Origin: Glaciecola sp964195425
GTDB taxonomy: Bacteria > Pseudomonadota > Gammaproteobacteria > Enterobacterales > Alteromonadaceae
Length of the DNA: 64,000 nt
NCBI GenBank assembly: GCA_964195425.1
Contig: CAXMOM010000069.1
Location: 1-64,000, forward strand
Direction of reading: 5' to 3'
The notes below the pieces were generated by a model, which was not told where the DNA came from, made no database searches, and saw nothing but the letters and a program-made list of their open reading frames with translations. Below are positions 53,937-63,677 of the stretch, in pieces. The translations under genes were made by a program, and so were the position numbers. Position 1 is the first letter of the stretch; each line of letters begins with the position of its first letter.

Positions 53937-54785
53937 TTAATATAAGAGGCTATATAGTTTGCGTCTATAGGCAGACTTTAAAGGATCGCCGTCGGCTAGG
54001 GCATTTATCATATCCAACATGATTTTTTTCGCATCACCAAAACCCAAGTCTTTTTTCACTACTTCAAACAACAAAGACAAGGCTTCTTGTGATTTATGCG
54101 CCTGCTGTAGTTGCACCGCAAGTTCCACTTTAATACCCAAATCATCAGGTGACTGTGCGTGTTTTTCTTGAAGCTCCAATAGCTCTGGCGATTCAGACGC
54201 TTTTTCTGCTAGTTCAATTTTGCCTAGCACAGCCTGGTATTCTCCTTGTTGATCAACTAGGCCAATCGATTCAATCAAGGCTTTTGCTTGCTCCAAACTG
54301 CCGATTTCAATACAAGCATCGGCATAGGCAATTTTAATATCTACCCTAGTTGCATCTAGCTCATACGCCTGTTTTAAGAGACCAAATGCAAGTTGATAAT
54401 TTGCTTGAGCAATATGTTCCTTTGCTTCCTTAAATAATTCATCTTCAGGTTTAGGAAGGTAATTGGCGAAAGTGACTTTTAATTGAGCTTCATCTTGAGG
54501 CCCTGAGAACCCATCTACCGGCTGCCCATCTTTCACCAAAATAGTGGTTGGTAGGCCTTTAACACCGAATTGCTGGACTATTTCAGCTTGTTCGTCACAG
54601 TTTACGGTCGCAAGTAATATATCCTCAGGATATGAACTGACAAAGCGGTTAATGACTTCTAACTGGGCAACTGAGGGCTCATCCCATTGCGCCCAAAAAT
54701 ATACAACCACCAGTTTTTGGGTCGATTCCTCTGCCATAACAGGACGAAAATTTTCAAGCGTGAGCGGTACCGTGTTTTGATTCAT
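53937..54785 (-). CDS. cnoX: Chaperedoxin CnoX (YbbN)-like thioredoxin-TPR protein
   Basis: This 282-residue protein has a thioredoxin fold (about 5-110) and C-terminal TPR-like helices (about 115-282; YQLAFGLLKQAYELDATRVD, CIEIGSLEQAKALIESIG). The active-site position reads YFWAQWDEPSVAQ, without any cysteine of a CxxC motif; E. coli CnoX has SxxC. It is expected to act as a holdase that passes clients to GroEL. The thiol-redox part of that role should be absent here. Confidence 0.85.
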   Translation of the reverse strand: MNQNTVPLTLENFRPVMAEESTQKLVVVYFWAQWDEPSVAQLEVINRFVSSYPEDILLATVNCDEQAEIVQQFGVKGLPTTILVKDGQPVDGFSGPQDEAQLKVTFANYLPKPEDELFKEAKEHIAQANYQLAFGLLKQAYELDATRVDIKIAYADACIEIGSLEQAKALIESIGLVDQQGEYQAVLGKIELAEKASESPELLELQEKHAQSPDDLGIKVELAVQLQQAHKSQEALSLLFEVVKKDLGFGDAKKIMLDMINALADGDPLKSAYRRKLYSLLY

Positions 54786-55125
54786 AAAAGTTAGTCGTTT
54801 AGTGTTAATGCATTATGTTATAAATTATGGCGTTAATAATTGCTTTTGCAACACTTGCTGCAGAATTAATAGTACTTCTTTGAGGTACGGTATTGGAAAC
54901 CTATCATTGTTGACACCCAATCTCATTTAGAAAATAAAAAAGCGCTATAGTTAGTAGGCATTCACTTATTTACATTCAATAAACATAGTCAAATAGACTC
55001 AGGCTAAAGTACATTAGCGCGCAGTAGAATTATCAAACAATTTCGAATATGATGTTTACGCTATGTTACGAAGTCTTTTTTGACTGAAAATCGCATACAT
55101 TATTTCGTAAATAAAGGGAACTATC
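54786..55125. other. Divergent intergenic region, cnoX / PH-domain gene
   Basis: These 340 AT-rich bases contain no ORF and no strong hairpin or repeat that I can see. Promoters for both divergent genes are expected but no convincing hexamer pair was found. Confidence 0.45.
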
Positions 55126-55659
55126 ATGCAAGACAATATTATAAAAAGCGCCTCCTTCGATAAAAACGTCAAAAAATATTGGTTAGTATTTTGGCTAATA
55201 CTGCTCATTGTTAGCATATTTTTAATTCCTCTGATCCCAATTGTCGTAATAGCGGTGTTTCTAATATCGCAGAAATTATTGGATGCCATGTCGGCCCAAT
55301 TGTATGAGCGCAAATTAGTGGTTAAGCGAGGCGTATGGTTTAAAGTCGAAAAATCTATCCCGCTTGAAAAAATTACCGACGTGGGTCTTACGCAAGGTCC
55401 GCTTATGCGCTTCTTCAATTTGTATAGACTCGATTTCGAAACTGCCGGGCAGTCTGCTCCAGGGGCATTGGTATCTATGCTAGGTATTGTCGATGCAACT
55501 ACATTCAGAGAAGCAATATTGTCGCAAAAAGACAAACTACAGGGCAAACAAAGCGTACCTGATAAAAGTTCTGAACCACATGAGCTAAGCGACTTGGTGG
55601 AAAGCGTAAAACGTATAGAAGCGATGCTTGAAAAAGCCATTGCACAAACAAAAGAATAA
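55126..55659 (+). CDS. Bacterial PH-domain (YdbS/DUF304-like) membrane protein
   Basis: This 177-residue protein has one or two N-terminal membrane segments (about 18-48), then a bPH_2-type domain: YERKLVVKRGVWFKVEKSIPLEKITDVGL and a later FETAGQSAPGALVSMLGIVD. The C-terminal 40 residues are charged and likely helical or coiled. The function of this family is unknown, though membrane association is typical. The next gene begins 8 nt later. Confidence 0.8.
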   Translation: MQDNIIKSASFDKNVKKYWLVFWLILLIVSIFLIPLIPIVVIAVFLISQKLLDAMSAQLYERKLVVKRGVWFKVEKSIPLEKITDVGLTQGPLMRFFNLYRLDFETAGQSAPGALVSMLGIVDATTFREAILSQKDKLQGKQSVPDKSSEPHELSDLVESVKRIEAMLEKAIAQTKE

Positions 55660-55666
55660 ATACGCT

Positions 55667-55999
55667 ATGAGCAACCCTCGATTCGCCAGCTTTTCACAGT
55701 TTTATCCTTATTACTTAAGTGAGCACGCTAACCCTACCTGTCGCTTGCTGCATTTTATTGGGTCATGGTTGATATTGGGTGTTATGGCCTATGCTTTGAT
55801 AAGTTCGCAATTTATTTGGCTGTGGGCAACACCCATCATTGGATATGGATTTGCTTGGGTAGGTCATTTTTTTTATGAACATAACAGACCCGCCACTTTC
55901 AAATATCCGTTTTATAGCCTATTGGGTGATTGGGTCATGTTCAAAGATATCTTGCTAGGAAAAGTATCGTTATCAGCGCAATCTTCAACAAAATTATAG
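55667..55999 (+). CDS. DUF962/Mpo1-like membrane protein
   Basis: This 110-residue protein has about three membrane helices. It starts at the ATG 55667 after the PH-domain stop; the frame is open further up but overlaps that gene. The family motif set is YLSEHANPTCRLLHFIGSW at the N-terminus and HFFYEHNRPATFKYPFYSLLGD at the C-terminus, with the His residues that bind iron in yeast Mpo1, a 2-hydroxy fatty acid dioxygenase. The bacterial activity is not established. Confidence 0.85.
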   Translation: MSNPRFASFSQFYPYYLSEHANPTCRLLHFIGSWLILGVMAYALISSQFIWLWATPIIGYGFAWVGHFFYEHNRPATFKYPFYSLLGDWVMFKDILLGKVSLSAQSSTKL

Positions 56000-56103
56000 T
56001 CGATAGTATCGCAACATAAAAAACACTGCAGATTAGCCTGCCGTGTTTTATAATCTACCCTCAATACTAGCCTGCGGTCAGTTTAGGCACCTTGCCTTTT
56101 GCG

Positions 56104-57126
56104 CTAATCGCGTTCTTCTAGCATTTCATGCCGTGCAACGGCCTTGTTGTTCTCGTCTACTTCAATGCGAAGTAAATATCTGAACTTTAGCGAACCTACC
56201 ACCAAATCGCCCTGCCAATCACTAAACATATTGCCATCATAAAAATCCATGCCGCTTGGTGTAATTGATGGGGCCAATAGGTTAAAGGTTGACGCATGAT
56301 GGTCATTTCAGTTTTGTCTGTAATGATGGGTCAACCATAGTTGTCGCCGGCGTTAATAATATTGATTTCATCGCCGCCTTTAGGGCCGTGCTCGTGAGTC
56401 CAAATTTTACCTGTTATTGGATGTAAGGTCATACCTTTTATATTACGATGTCCAAGCTATATACTTCATCGGCGCCGGCTTTACCTACAAACGGATTGTC
56501 ACTTGGAATGTCGCCATTTGCTTGCACCCTAACAACCTTGCCGTGATGAACATTTGTATCTTGTGGATCCAGTTCCTTATGCTTAGCTCTATCGCCTAAT
56601 ACTATAAACACGACTTTGTTGGTGTCGAATGTAACGCGACAGCCGAAATGGTGAGCAGAGGTTTCCTTAGGTAAAGCAATAAAAATGGGTTTTGTATTAA
56701 CTAATCCACTACCTTTTAATTGCCCTGCATGGACTTCACTGCCCGCACCACCCTCGCCTGCTACATTTAAGCACACGTACACCATTTGATTTTCTGCAAA
56801 ATCAGGATGAATCGCTATACCAAGCATGCCCCCCTTGGCCTTTTGCAACGGCTTCTGGCAATCCACTAATTGGGCCGCTTATTTGACCATTAACACTAAG
56901 CTTAACGAGGTCACCCGAACGCTGGGTGACTAATGCATCACCATTAGGCAAAATGCGATCCCCCAAGGAAGTTTTAAGCCTGTGGCTACTTCAGTAACCT
57001 TATAGCTAAGATTATTAGCATGACCATCATGGCCGTCAAGATTAGCATAAGCATATGTTGATAAAAAAACGGTGGCTAGATAGCTGTATTTAGCTCAGGT
57101 GCGCTTGGCAATAATTTTAGATTCAT
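56104..57126 (-). pseudogene. Decayed PQQ-dependent aldose sugar dehydrogenase
   Basis: Pieces of a YliI/Asd-type beta-propeller dehydrogenase lie in order across three frames. A signal-like start (ATG 57124-57126) runs into TAG after 16 codons. GLKLPWGIAF then continues in another frame as LPNGDALVTQRSGDLVKL, followed by GGMLGIAIHPDFAENQMVYV, DPQDTNVHHGKVVRV and EVYSL. A later frame gives GKIWTHEHGPKGGDEINI and NYG, where the expected Trp of NYGWP is a TGA (56331-56333). The end DENNKAVARHEMLEERD stops at 56104-56106, so the last strands are missing. At least three frameshifts and two stops show it is dead. Confidence 0.9.
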
Positions 57127-57145
57127 AAGAGCTCCAATCAAAGTT

Positions 57146-57613
57146 TTACTGTGTAGCACGAAGCATCCAAGCTGTCTTTTCATGCACTCGCATGCGGTCT
57201 GAGACCAAAGCTGAAGTAGATTCATCATCTGCTTGTTGAGAAAGTTTAAGCACTGTTCTACAGGTTTTCACTACGGCTTCATGCCCTTGCAATAGTAGCG
57301 CTACCATTTGCGATGCTTGTGGAACACCATCTACCTCTTTAATACTGCTCAATTCAGCAAAAGCGCGATATGTAGCTGGCGCTGCAACACCTAAGGTTCT
57401 AATTCGTTCAGCAACATCATCAACCGCAATGGCAAGTTCGGTGTAGTGTTCTTCAAACATTAAATGCAACTCACGAAACTGCGGGCCCGTTACATTCCAA
57501 TGAAAATTATGTGTTTGTAAGTAGAGAGTGTACGAATCTGCTAACAACTTCTTTAGTCCATCCGCTATTTCTATACGGTCGCTTTCAGTAATACCAATAT
57601 CTATATTTGACAT
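57146..57613 (-). CDS. dps: Dps-family ferritin-like DNA-protection protein
   Basis: This 155-residue protein has the inter-subunit ferroxidase signature: HNFHWNVTGPQFRELHLMFEEHY and VDDVAERIRTLG. Dps dodecamers oxidise and store iron and protect DNA under stress. There is no long Lys-rich N-terminal tail, so direct DNA binding is not obvious. It lies directly beyond the 5' end of the dead sugar dehydrogenase gene, on the same strand. Confidence 0.93.
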   Translation of the reverse strand: MSNIDIGITESDRIEIADGLKKLLADSYTLYLQTHNFHWNVTGPQFRELHLMFEEHYTELAIAVDDVAERIRTLGVAAPATYRAFAELSSIKEVDGVPQASQMVALLLQGHEAVVKTCRTVLKLSQQADDESTSALVSDRMRVHEKTAWMLRATQ

Positions 57614-57745
57614 ATTTTCCTCTTTTTTATTACTAGTCTGGTCTGTAGTTGTGGTTGCGGCCAGTCATCAGCGTTACATATATACCTATTCTTATTGCTT
57701 AAACTAAACGCTTACCGCTTAAAGGCTTATTGGTTTCGATTGTGG

Positions 57746-58306
57746 CTAATTGCGCTTTTCTAGAATGGGGAATATCTGAGTTAGCTGTGAACCATCTTTA
57801 AAATGTAGCTCAATCTCAATCGACTCGCCTTTATTAAACGGTTTTTGCAAGCCCATAATCATTACATGCATGCCACCGGGCGATAATTCAACCGTAGCGC
57901 CTGCTTTTATTTCAATACCATCTTCTAATTCCTGCATTCGCATCATGTCGTCTTCCATAACCGTATGATGCAACTGTGCCATCATAGCAATGCTTTCATC
58001 AACGACAACTGACGTAAGCACAATTGTTTCACTGTCATTGTTGGTCACTGAAAAGTATGCCGCGCCAGTCTTTGCTAGCGCGAAGGTTGCGCGCACCCAA
58101 GTATCGTTAATACTTACCGAAGTTGCTATTTGAACCTGTGTTTTTTGCGCCTGTGCGTGTACATCAGCGTTAACGTTGGCACTTGTGGCCACAGTTACGA
58201 TTAAAAAAAGTAAGCTCGCATTTGTAATGATGGTTTTTATACCCTTTAGCACTAAACGAAAAAATGGGTAAAAAAAACAAAAGGGAAAGATTGATTGAGA
58301 TCTCAT
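57746..58306 (-). CDS. Periplasmic copper chaperone PCuAC-like protein
   Basis: This 186-residue exported protein has a long N-region and a hydrophobic signal (about 22-45). The PCuAC copper-binding motif is present: LHHTVMEDDMMRM followed after about 20 residues by GGMHVMIMGL (H-M...HxM pattern). The family delivers Cu(I) to cytochrome oxidase or handles periplasmic copper. No cytochrome oxidase gene is adjacent. Confidence 0.88.
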   Translation of the reverse strand: MRSQSIFPFCFFYPFFRLVLKGIKTIITNASLLFLIVTVATSANVNADVHAQAQKTQVQIATSVSINDTWVRATFALAKTGAAYFSVTNNDSETIVLTSVVVDESIAMMAQLHHTVMEDDMMRMQELEDGIEIKAGATVELSPGGMHVMIMGLQKPFNKGESIEIELHFKDGSQLTQIFPILEKRN

Positions 58307-58343
58307 AACTTGCTTTATCTCCGTATTACATGATTAAAAATGG

Positions 58344-59495
58344 CTATTGCTGTTCTGAAAATTGTTGCAGGCGCTTAGCCTCGTCAGCTAACAGCGGAAA
58401 TGATTCTTCAGGCAAATGGTCCAGTAAAATGGAAAGTTTTTTCCCTAGCTCTGCATAATTGCTAGCGACTACGTTGATATGCCCCATTTTACGTTTCTCA
58501 CGCAGGGTTTTACCATACCAATGCAAATGACAGCCGTCAATAGCGATTAATCCGCGGCTAAAGCTGGTGCATCCGATAATATTTACCATAGCGGTTACGT
58601 AAGGTGTTTTGGTGCTGCCCAGGCCAAATCCTAAAACAGCTCGAATATGCTGTTCAAACTGACATGTGTCGGCACCATCTTGAGTCCAGTGGCCAGAATT
58701 GTGTACCCTCGGTGCAATTTCATTCACCAATAAATTGTCGCCAATTTGGAATAACTCTATTGCCAACACGCCTACATAATCAAGCGCGTTTGCAATGCTA
58801 TTAAATAACGCGTTAGCCTGCGATGAAACCGCATCACTTAGGCCTGTTGCCGGTGCAATTGATACATGTAACTGGCCTTCATAATGTAAATTTTCAGCAA
58901 TGTGAAAACAACGTATATTACCGTTAGCGTCGCGTGCACCTACGACTGAAATTTCGCGGTCAAATGAGGCCATTTTTTCTGCTATTAGCGGCACTTTCTG
59001 TAAATCGAGCTTGACAAAAATTTCACGTAAAGCGTCTAAGTCGGAAATAGACTGCATACGCCATTGCCCATATCCATCATAGCCATCGCGGCTAGCCTTA
59101 AAAATTATTTTATCACCCAGCACTTTCTCTATGCCTGCAAGCTGATCAACATTATCAATTACTAAATGTTGGCAGTTGGCTATTCCATGTTTTGCTAATA
59201 GATACTTTTCGCGCACGCGATCTGCGCCAGCCATAATAGACGGAAGGTTTGGCATGAGCTTTCCGCTCGATTCAGCAAGCGCAAGTAAGGGTTCTGGGAT
59301 ATGCTCAAATTCAACTGTAATAGCCTTAGCTTCTTCAATCGCAAAGGCCAAATCAAATTCATGCACTTGCTTACTAACTGGATTAACAACCGCATTATTA
59401 GTTACATCTACTGCTAGAACCTCTACACCTAAGGGCGCAGCGGCTAAATACATCATTTGCGCTAGTTGCCCAGCGCCCAGCACGAGTACTGTCAT
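58344..59495 (-). CDS. purK: N5-carboxyaminoimidazole ribonucleotide synthase
   Basis: This 383-residue ATP-grasp protein shows VLGAGQLAQMMYLAAAPLG, FKASRDGYDGYGQW, EKMASFDREISVVGARD and NEIAPRVHNSGHWT. It makes N5-CAIR from AIR, bicarbonate and ATP in purine synthesis. Its start overlaps the purE stop by 4 nt, the usual translational coupling. Confidence 0.97.
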   Translation of the reverse strand: MTVLVLGAGQLAQMMYLAAAPLGVEVLAVDVTNNAVVNPVSKQVHEFDLAFAIEEAKAITVEFEHIPEPLLALAESSGKLMPNLPSIMAGADRVREKYLLAKHGIANCQHLVIDNVDQLAGIEKVLGDKIIFKASRDGYDGYGQWRMQSISDLDALREIFVKLDLQKVPLIAEKMASFDREISVVGARDANGNIRCFHIAENLHYEGQLHVSIAPATGLSDAVSSQANALFNSIANALDYVGVLAIELFQIGDNLLVNEIAPRVHNSGHWTQDGADTCQFEQHIRAVLGFGLGSTKTPYVTAMVNIIGCTSFSRGLIAIDGCHLHWYGKTLREKRKMGHINVVASNYAELGKKLSILLDHLPEESFPLLADEAKRLQQFSEQQ

Positions 59496-59980
59496 TCAAG
59501 TTCCAAAGTTTGGTTTGCAAGCACCGTTTGGGTCTGCTTTGCTCTAAACGCTATAATATTGTCGCGCACGTCTTTATTTTGCAAAGCTATAATTTGCGCC
59601 GCCAATAAGCCTGCGTTGGCAGCCCCTGCTTCGCCAATCGCTAACGTACCAACAGCAACACCCTTGGGCATTTGCACAATAGACAGTAAAGAATCGAGGC
59701 CATTTAATTGGCTTGAGCGCACTGGACAGCCTAACACCGGTAAATGGGTATGCGCTGCAATCATGCCGGGCAGATGCGCAGCACCTCCCGCACCGGCTAT
59801 AATAACTTGATAGCCTTTGTCCTCAGCCCCTTCGGTAAATTCAACGAGCAAGTTTGGGGTTCTATGCGCAGAAACAACCTGTGCCGTAAATGCAACGCCA
59901 AGCTCCTTTAGCATTAAGGCTGCCTTTTGCATAGTTGGCCAGTCTGACTGCGAACCCATTACAATTGCTACTTGCGCCAT
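59492..59980 (-). CDS. purE: N5-carboxyaminoimidazole ribonucleotide mutase
   Basis: This 162-residue class I PurE shows IVMGSQSDWPTMQKAALML, VVSAHRTPNLL and AGAGGAAHLPGMIAAHT. It converts N5-CAIR to CAIR. It is the first gene of the purEK operon. Confidence 0.98.
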   Translation of the reverse strand: MAQVAIVMGSQSDWPTMQKAALMLKELGVAFTAQVVSAHRTPNLLVEFTEGAEDKGYQVIIAGAGGAAHLPGMIAAHTHLPVLGCPVRSSQLNGLDSLLSIVQMPKGVAVGTLAIGEAGAANAGLLAAQIIALQNKDVRDNIIAFRAKQTQTVLANQTLELE

Positions 59981-60078
59981 TTAATACCCTCTTTAAAAAA
60001 GTGACTCATCACAGCCAAAGGCTAAACCTTGTAGATGCAATTAATATAGTGAAAGGGCGAGATTATACGAGAAACCGC

Positions 60079-60107
60079 AAAAAAGAGCGACCCTAGCCGC
60101 TCTTTTT
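60079..60107. terminator. Bidirectional terminator near purE
   Basis: AAAAAGAGCG pairs with CGCTCTTTTT around an 8-nt loop, with T-runs on both strands. It lies between purE and rho, where both genes are minus-strand, and probably acts as a second rho terminator. Confidence 0.7.
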
Positions 60108-60175
60108 CTTTTACTGGATATTTTACTTTACATTTATTAAAGCTTCACTTGGCAGATGGTATATAAACAAAGCTC

Positions 60176-60205
60176 AAAAAAAAGAGAACATCAACGTTCT
60201 CTTTT
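60176..60205 (-). terminator. Intrinsic terminator of rho
   Basis: AAAAGAGAAC (60180-60189) pairs with GTTCTCTTTT (60196-60205). On the minus strand eight T follow the stem, 31 nt after the rho stop. Confidence 0.85.
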
Positions 60206-60235
60206 ATACTATTAAGGCGGGCTTAGCTTAAACAA

Positions 60236-61501
60236 CTAGGCCTTTTGACGTTTCATACTAGCGAAGAACTCTTCGTTCGTTTTAGTCATCGACAAGCGAC
60301 TAATCATAAACTCCATGCAGTCAATCTCTGACATTTCATGCACGATTTTACGTAGTATCCACATTTTTTGTAGCTCATCTTGCGTTGTCAGTAACTCTTC
60401 TCTACGGGTGCCCGAGCGGTTAATGTCTATCGCCGGGAAGACGCGTTTTTCAGCTATTTTGCGGTTCAGGTGCAATTCCATATTACCGGTACCTTTAAAT
60501 TCTTCGTAGATAACTTCATCCATTTTAGAACCGGTATCGATAAGTGCTGTGGCAATAATAGTTAAACTACCACCCTCTTCCACGTTACGCGCCGCGCCAA
60601 AGAATCGTTTTGGTTTATGTAATGCATTTGCATCTACACCACCGGTCAATACTTTGCCCGAAGATGGAATAACTGTGTTGTAAGCGCGTGCTAAACGAGT
60701 AATTGAATCGAGTAAAATAACCACATCTTTTTTATGCTCAACCAATCGCTTGGCTTTTTCGATTACCATTTCAGCAACCTGAACATGGCGGCTAGCGGGC
60801 TCGTCAAAGGTCGATGCAATAACTTCACCGTTAACCAAGCGTTGCATTTCGGTCACTTCTTCAGGACGTTCATCAATCAACAAAACCATCAATAAACAAT
60901 CTGGATGATTGGCTGCGATAGATTGTGCAATGTTTTGCAATAGTAAGGTTTTACCCGCTTTCGGCGGAGCCACTATAAGCCCACGTTGTCCGCGGCCTAT
61001 AGGCGAAGCCAAATCTAAAACCCTTGCTGTAATATCTTCTGTACTGCCATTGCCTCGCTCCATACGTAAGCGATCGTTAGCGTGAAGAGGCGTAAGGTTT
61101 TCGAATAAAATCTTGTTACGAGAATTCTCTGGTTTATCGAAGTTAACTTCACGAATTTTCAGCAATGCAAAATAGCGTTCAGTGTCTTTTGGCGGTCTAA
61201 TTTTACCTGAAATGGTATCGCCGGTGCGCAGGTTAAAGCGTCTAATTTGACTAGGCGATACATAAATATCGTCAGGACCGGCTAGGTAAGATGAATCACC
61301 CGAACGTAAAAATCCAAACCCATCTTGTAGAATTTCAAGCGCACCATCACCAAAAATATCTTCACCGCCTTTGGCGTGAGATTTTAATATAGAAAAAATG
61401 ATGTCTTGCTTACGGGCGCGGGCTAAGTTTTCTAAACCCATTGTTTCAGAGAGTGCAACGAGTTCGCTAATCGGTTTGCTTTTTAAATCAGTTAAATTCA
61501 T
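60236..61501 (-). CDS. rho: Transcription termination factor Rho
   Basis: This 421-residue RNA helicase starts MNLTDLKSKPISELVAL. It has an N-terminal RNA-binding domain (FGFLRSGDSSYLAGPDDIYVSP), Walker A in APPKAGKTLLLQNIA, Walker B in VVILLDSITRLARAYN, the Q-loop and the R-loop segment GKVLTGGVDANALHKPKRFFGAARN. The length is close to E. coli Rho (419). It is downstream of trxA as in E. coli, with a 435-nt leader. Confidence 0.99.
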   Translation of the reverse strand: MNLTDLKSKPISELVALSETMGLENLARARKQDIIFSILKSHAKGGEDIFGDGALEILQDGFGFLRSGDSSYLAGPDDIYVSPSQIRRFNLRTGDTISGKIRPPKDTERYFALLKIREVNFDKPENSRNKILFENLTPLHANDRLRMERGNGSTEDITARVLDLASPIGRGQRGLIVAPPKAGKTLLLQNIAQSIAANHPDCLLMVLLIDERPEEVTEMQRLVNGEVIASTFDEPASRHVQVAEMVIEKAKRLVEHKKDVVILLDSITRLARAYNTVIPSSGKVLTGGVDANALHKPKRFFGAARNVEEGGSLTIIATALIDTGSKMDEVIYEEFKGTGNMELHLNRKIAEKRVFPAIDINRSGTRREELLTTQDELQKMWILRKIVHEMSEIDCMEFMISRLSMTKTNEEFFASMKRQKA

Positions 61502-61936
61502 ATTGGGGGGTCTGTTTTGTTATTACGAGTTGTCGAATTTACAAAATTAGAGCCGTTGTCACATCTTCTAAAAGAATTCTGTGTAGGAACGTTTGCTAGA
61601 AGAAAATGTTGTACGAGTGCCAATTTTATTGTGTGTAATTCATTGATATTTGTCTACATAACGCCTTTGAGGATAGCCAAGTTTATAGATGATACAAGGT
61701 AGTGTTTTCTACATAACAGTCATTAACGCAGCGCGTTAAAAGTCGAAAATAAAGCTAAGCCATAAAAGGTGAATCTACGTCACGCTTTCGCATGATGCCA
61801 GACAGATACCGACGGTGAGTGGACTAAAAGTATCACTTAATTCAATTATCGTCCAGTTTTTTGTAATCATTAGCAACATTCAACAAAAAATTTGAGATAA
61901 ACAAAGCAGCCAAGGTGACTACTTTGTTTTTAATGC
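61502..61936 (-). promoter_or_regulatory. rho leader and trxA terminator region
   Basis: This 435-nt gap lies between trxA and rho on the minus strand. AAACAAAG (61899-61906) and CTTTGTTT (61922-61929) form a hairpin 7 nt after the trxA stop, with a T6 run a few bases later, suggesting a trxA terminator or attenuator. The rest should contain the rho promoter and leader; in E. coli the rho leader is autoregulated by Rho. I see no conserved leader peptide. Confidence 0.5.
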
Positions 61937-62263
61937 TTAAACGTGTTCGTCTAAAAACTCTTTCAATTGTGCCTTAGAAACCGCGCCAACCTTAGTCGCA
62001 GCAAGTGCCCCATCTTTAAACAGCAGCAACGCTGGAATACTGCGTATGCTATATTTAGGTGGAGTTTCATTATTTTCTTCGACATTTAGCTTACCAACTG
62101 TTAACTTGCCCTCGTAATCGACCGCTATTTCTTCTAGAATAGGGGCGATCATTTTACAGGGGCCGCACCATTCTGCCCAGAAATCAACTAACACAGGACC
62201 TGACGCTTTTAATACATCGGCTTCGAATTTTTCGTCTGATAATACGAGAATATTGTCGCTCAT
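61937..62263 (-). CDS. trxA: Thioredoxin 1
   Basis: This 108-residue protein has the active site in WAEWCGPCKMIAPILEE and the cis-Pro in RSIPALLLFKDG. The start at 62261-62263 has GGAG upstream; the frame is open 11 codons further. It is the general disulfide reductant. It is divergent from rhlB and precedes rho, the same arrangement as in E. coli. Confidence 0.97.
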   Translation of the reverse strand: MSDNILVLSDEKFEADVLKASGPVLVDFWAEWCGPCKMIAPILEEIAVDYEGKLTVGKLNVEENNETPPKYSIRSIPALLLFKDGALAATKVGAVSKAQLKEFLDEHV

Positions 62264-62364
62264 TCTTTTCTCCAGTTTAGGGATTGTTGCTGACACTCTT
62301 CAGCAGTGCCTAATAGTGTTATATAGAAGTCGGTTTTATTGCAAGCAATGAAAAGCTATAAGCT

Positions 62365-63654
62365 ATGCCACAAACACATTTAACTGATACGCTATTTTCA
62401 TCACTTTCGATTCATCCGCAAGTTCAAGCGGGTTTAGCCGAGGCTGGTTTCACCCAGTGCACGCCTATTCAATCGATGAGTTTACCTCAACTACTTGCTG
62501 GCAGTGATATTGCAGGTCAAGCCCAAACCGGTACGGGTAAAACCATCGCCTTTTTGGTCGCAACCTTTCACTACCTACTAACAAATCCAAAAAGTGACCA
62601 AGGTACTAGTCCACGCGCTATTATCATGGCACCAACTCGAGAGTTAGCAGTACAAATATTTAACGACGCACAACTACTCAGTAAACATACTGGATTGTCT
62701 GTTGCTGCTATTTATGGAGGCGAAGGTTACGAAAGTCAACGCCAACAACTCGAAAAAGGTGTAGATATTTTAATTGGCACTTGTGGTCGCATCATCGATT
62801 ATCATAAACAAAACGTTTTTAATCTAGACAACATTCAAGTAGCGGTGCTCGATGAAGCCGACAGAATGTTTGATTTAGGCTTCATAAAAGACATTCGTTT
62901 TATGTTCAATCGTATGCCCGATCCAAGCAAAAGATTAAGTATGCTGTTTTCAGCGACTTTGAGCTTTAGAGTTCAAGAACTTGCTTACGAGCACATGAAC
63001 AATCCAATACATGTTCAGGTCGCACCTGAAACAAAGACAGGTGTTGGTATCAGCGAAGAGCTGTTTTATCCAAGTAACGAAGACAAAGCATTACTGTTGC
63101 TGACTTTGATTGAAGAAGAATGGCCCGACAAAGCAATAGTGTTTGCGAATACCAAGCATGATTGTGAAAAAATATCGGCATGGCTGCAAGCAGACGGGCA
63201 CAGAGTTGGTCTATTAAGCGGTGATGTACAGCAAAAGAAACGTCTTACTATTCTAGAGGATTTTACCCGCGGTGTATTAGACGTATTAGTTGCAACCGAC
63301 GTTGCAGCTCGTGGCTTGCACATTGAAAAGGTTACGCACGTTTTCAACTATGACTTGCCTGACGACGCTGAAGATTATGTACATAGAATTGGCCGAACCG
63401 GTCGCGCAGGCGAGACAGGCAAGGCAATTAGCTTTGCTTGCGAACGCCACGCACAAAACCTACCCGCCATCGAAACTTACATAGGTCACGATGTACCGGT
63501 TACCGACTATAATCCGCTGAATTTATTAGAAGATGTTCCACCCCCTAAGTTCCAACGACGACCACCTGCACGCGGACGCACGAATACTCGTGGGGGCCCT
63601 CGTAAAGATAGCCGTCAAGGAAAAGGACCGCCTCGCGGTCCAAAAAGACATTAA
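62365..63654 (+). CDS. rhlB: ATP-dependent RNA helicase RhlB
   Basis: This 429-residue DEAD-box helicase is a partner of RNase E in the degradosome. Motifs are TPIQSMSLPQLL (Q), AQTGTGKT (I), PTRELAVQ (Ia), LDEADRMFDLGF (II), FSATLS (III), VATDVAARGLH (V) and HRIGRTGRAG (VI). A short Arg/Gly/Pro-rich tail (about 395-429) can bind RNA. gppA/ppx follows after 23 nt. Confidence 0.96.
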   Translation: MPQTHLTDTLFSSLSIHPQVQAGLAEAGFTQCTPIQSMSLPQLLAGSDIAGQAQTGTGKTIAFLVATFHYLLTNPKSDQGTSPRAIIMAPTRELAVQIFNDAQLLSKHTGLSVAAIYGGEGYESQRQQLEKGVDILIGTCGRIIDYHKQNVFNLDNIQVAVLDEADRMFDLGFIKDIRFMFNRMPDPSKRLSMLFSATLSFRVQELAYEHMNNPIHVQVAPETKTGVGISEELFYPSNEDKALLLLTLIEEEWPDKAIVFANTKHDCEKISAWLQADGHRVGLLSGDVQQKKRLTILEDFTRGVLDVLVATDVAARGLHIEKVTHVFNYDLPDDAEDYVHRIGRTGRAGETGKAISFACERHAQNLPAIETYIGHDVPVTDYNPLNLLEDVPPPKFQRRPPARGRTNTRGGPRKDSRQGKGPPRGPKRH

Positions 63655-63677
63655 TAGTATGAATTAGAGACACGCTT

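Noticed and set aside
61517..61702. 61-codon plus-strand ORF in the rho leader
   Set aside because: It is antisense to the rho leader, and the translation shows no recognisable feature.
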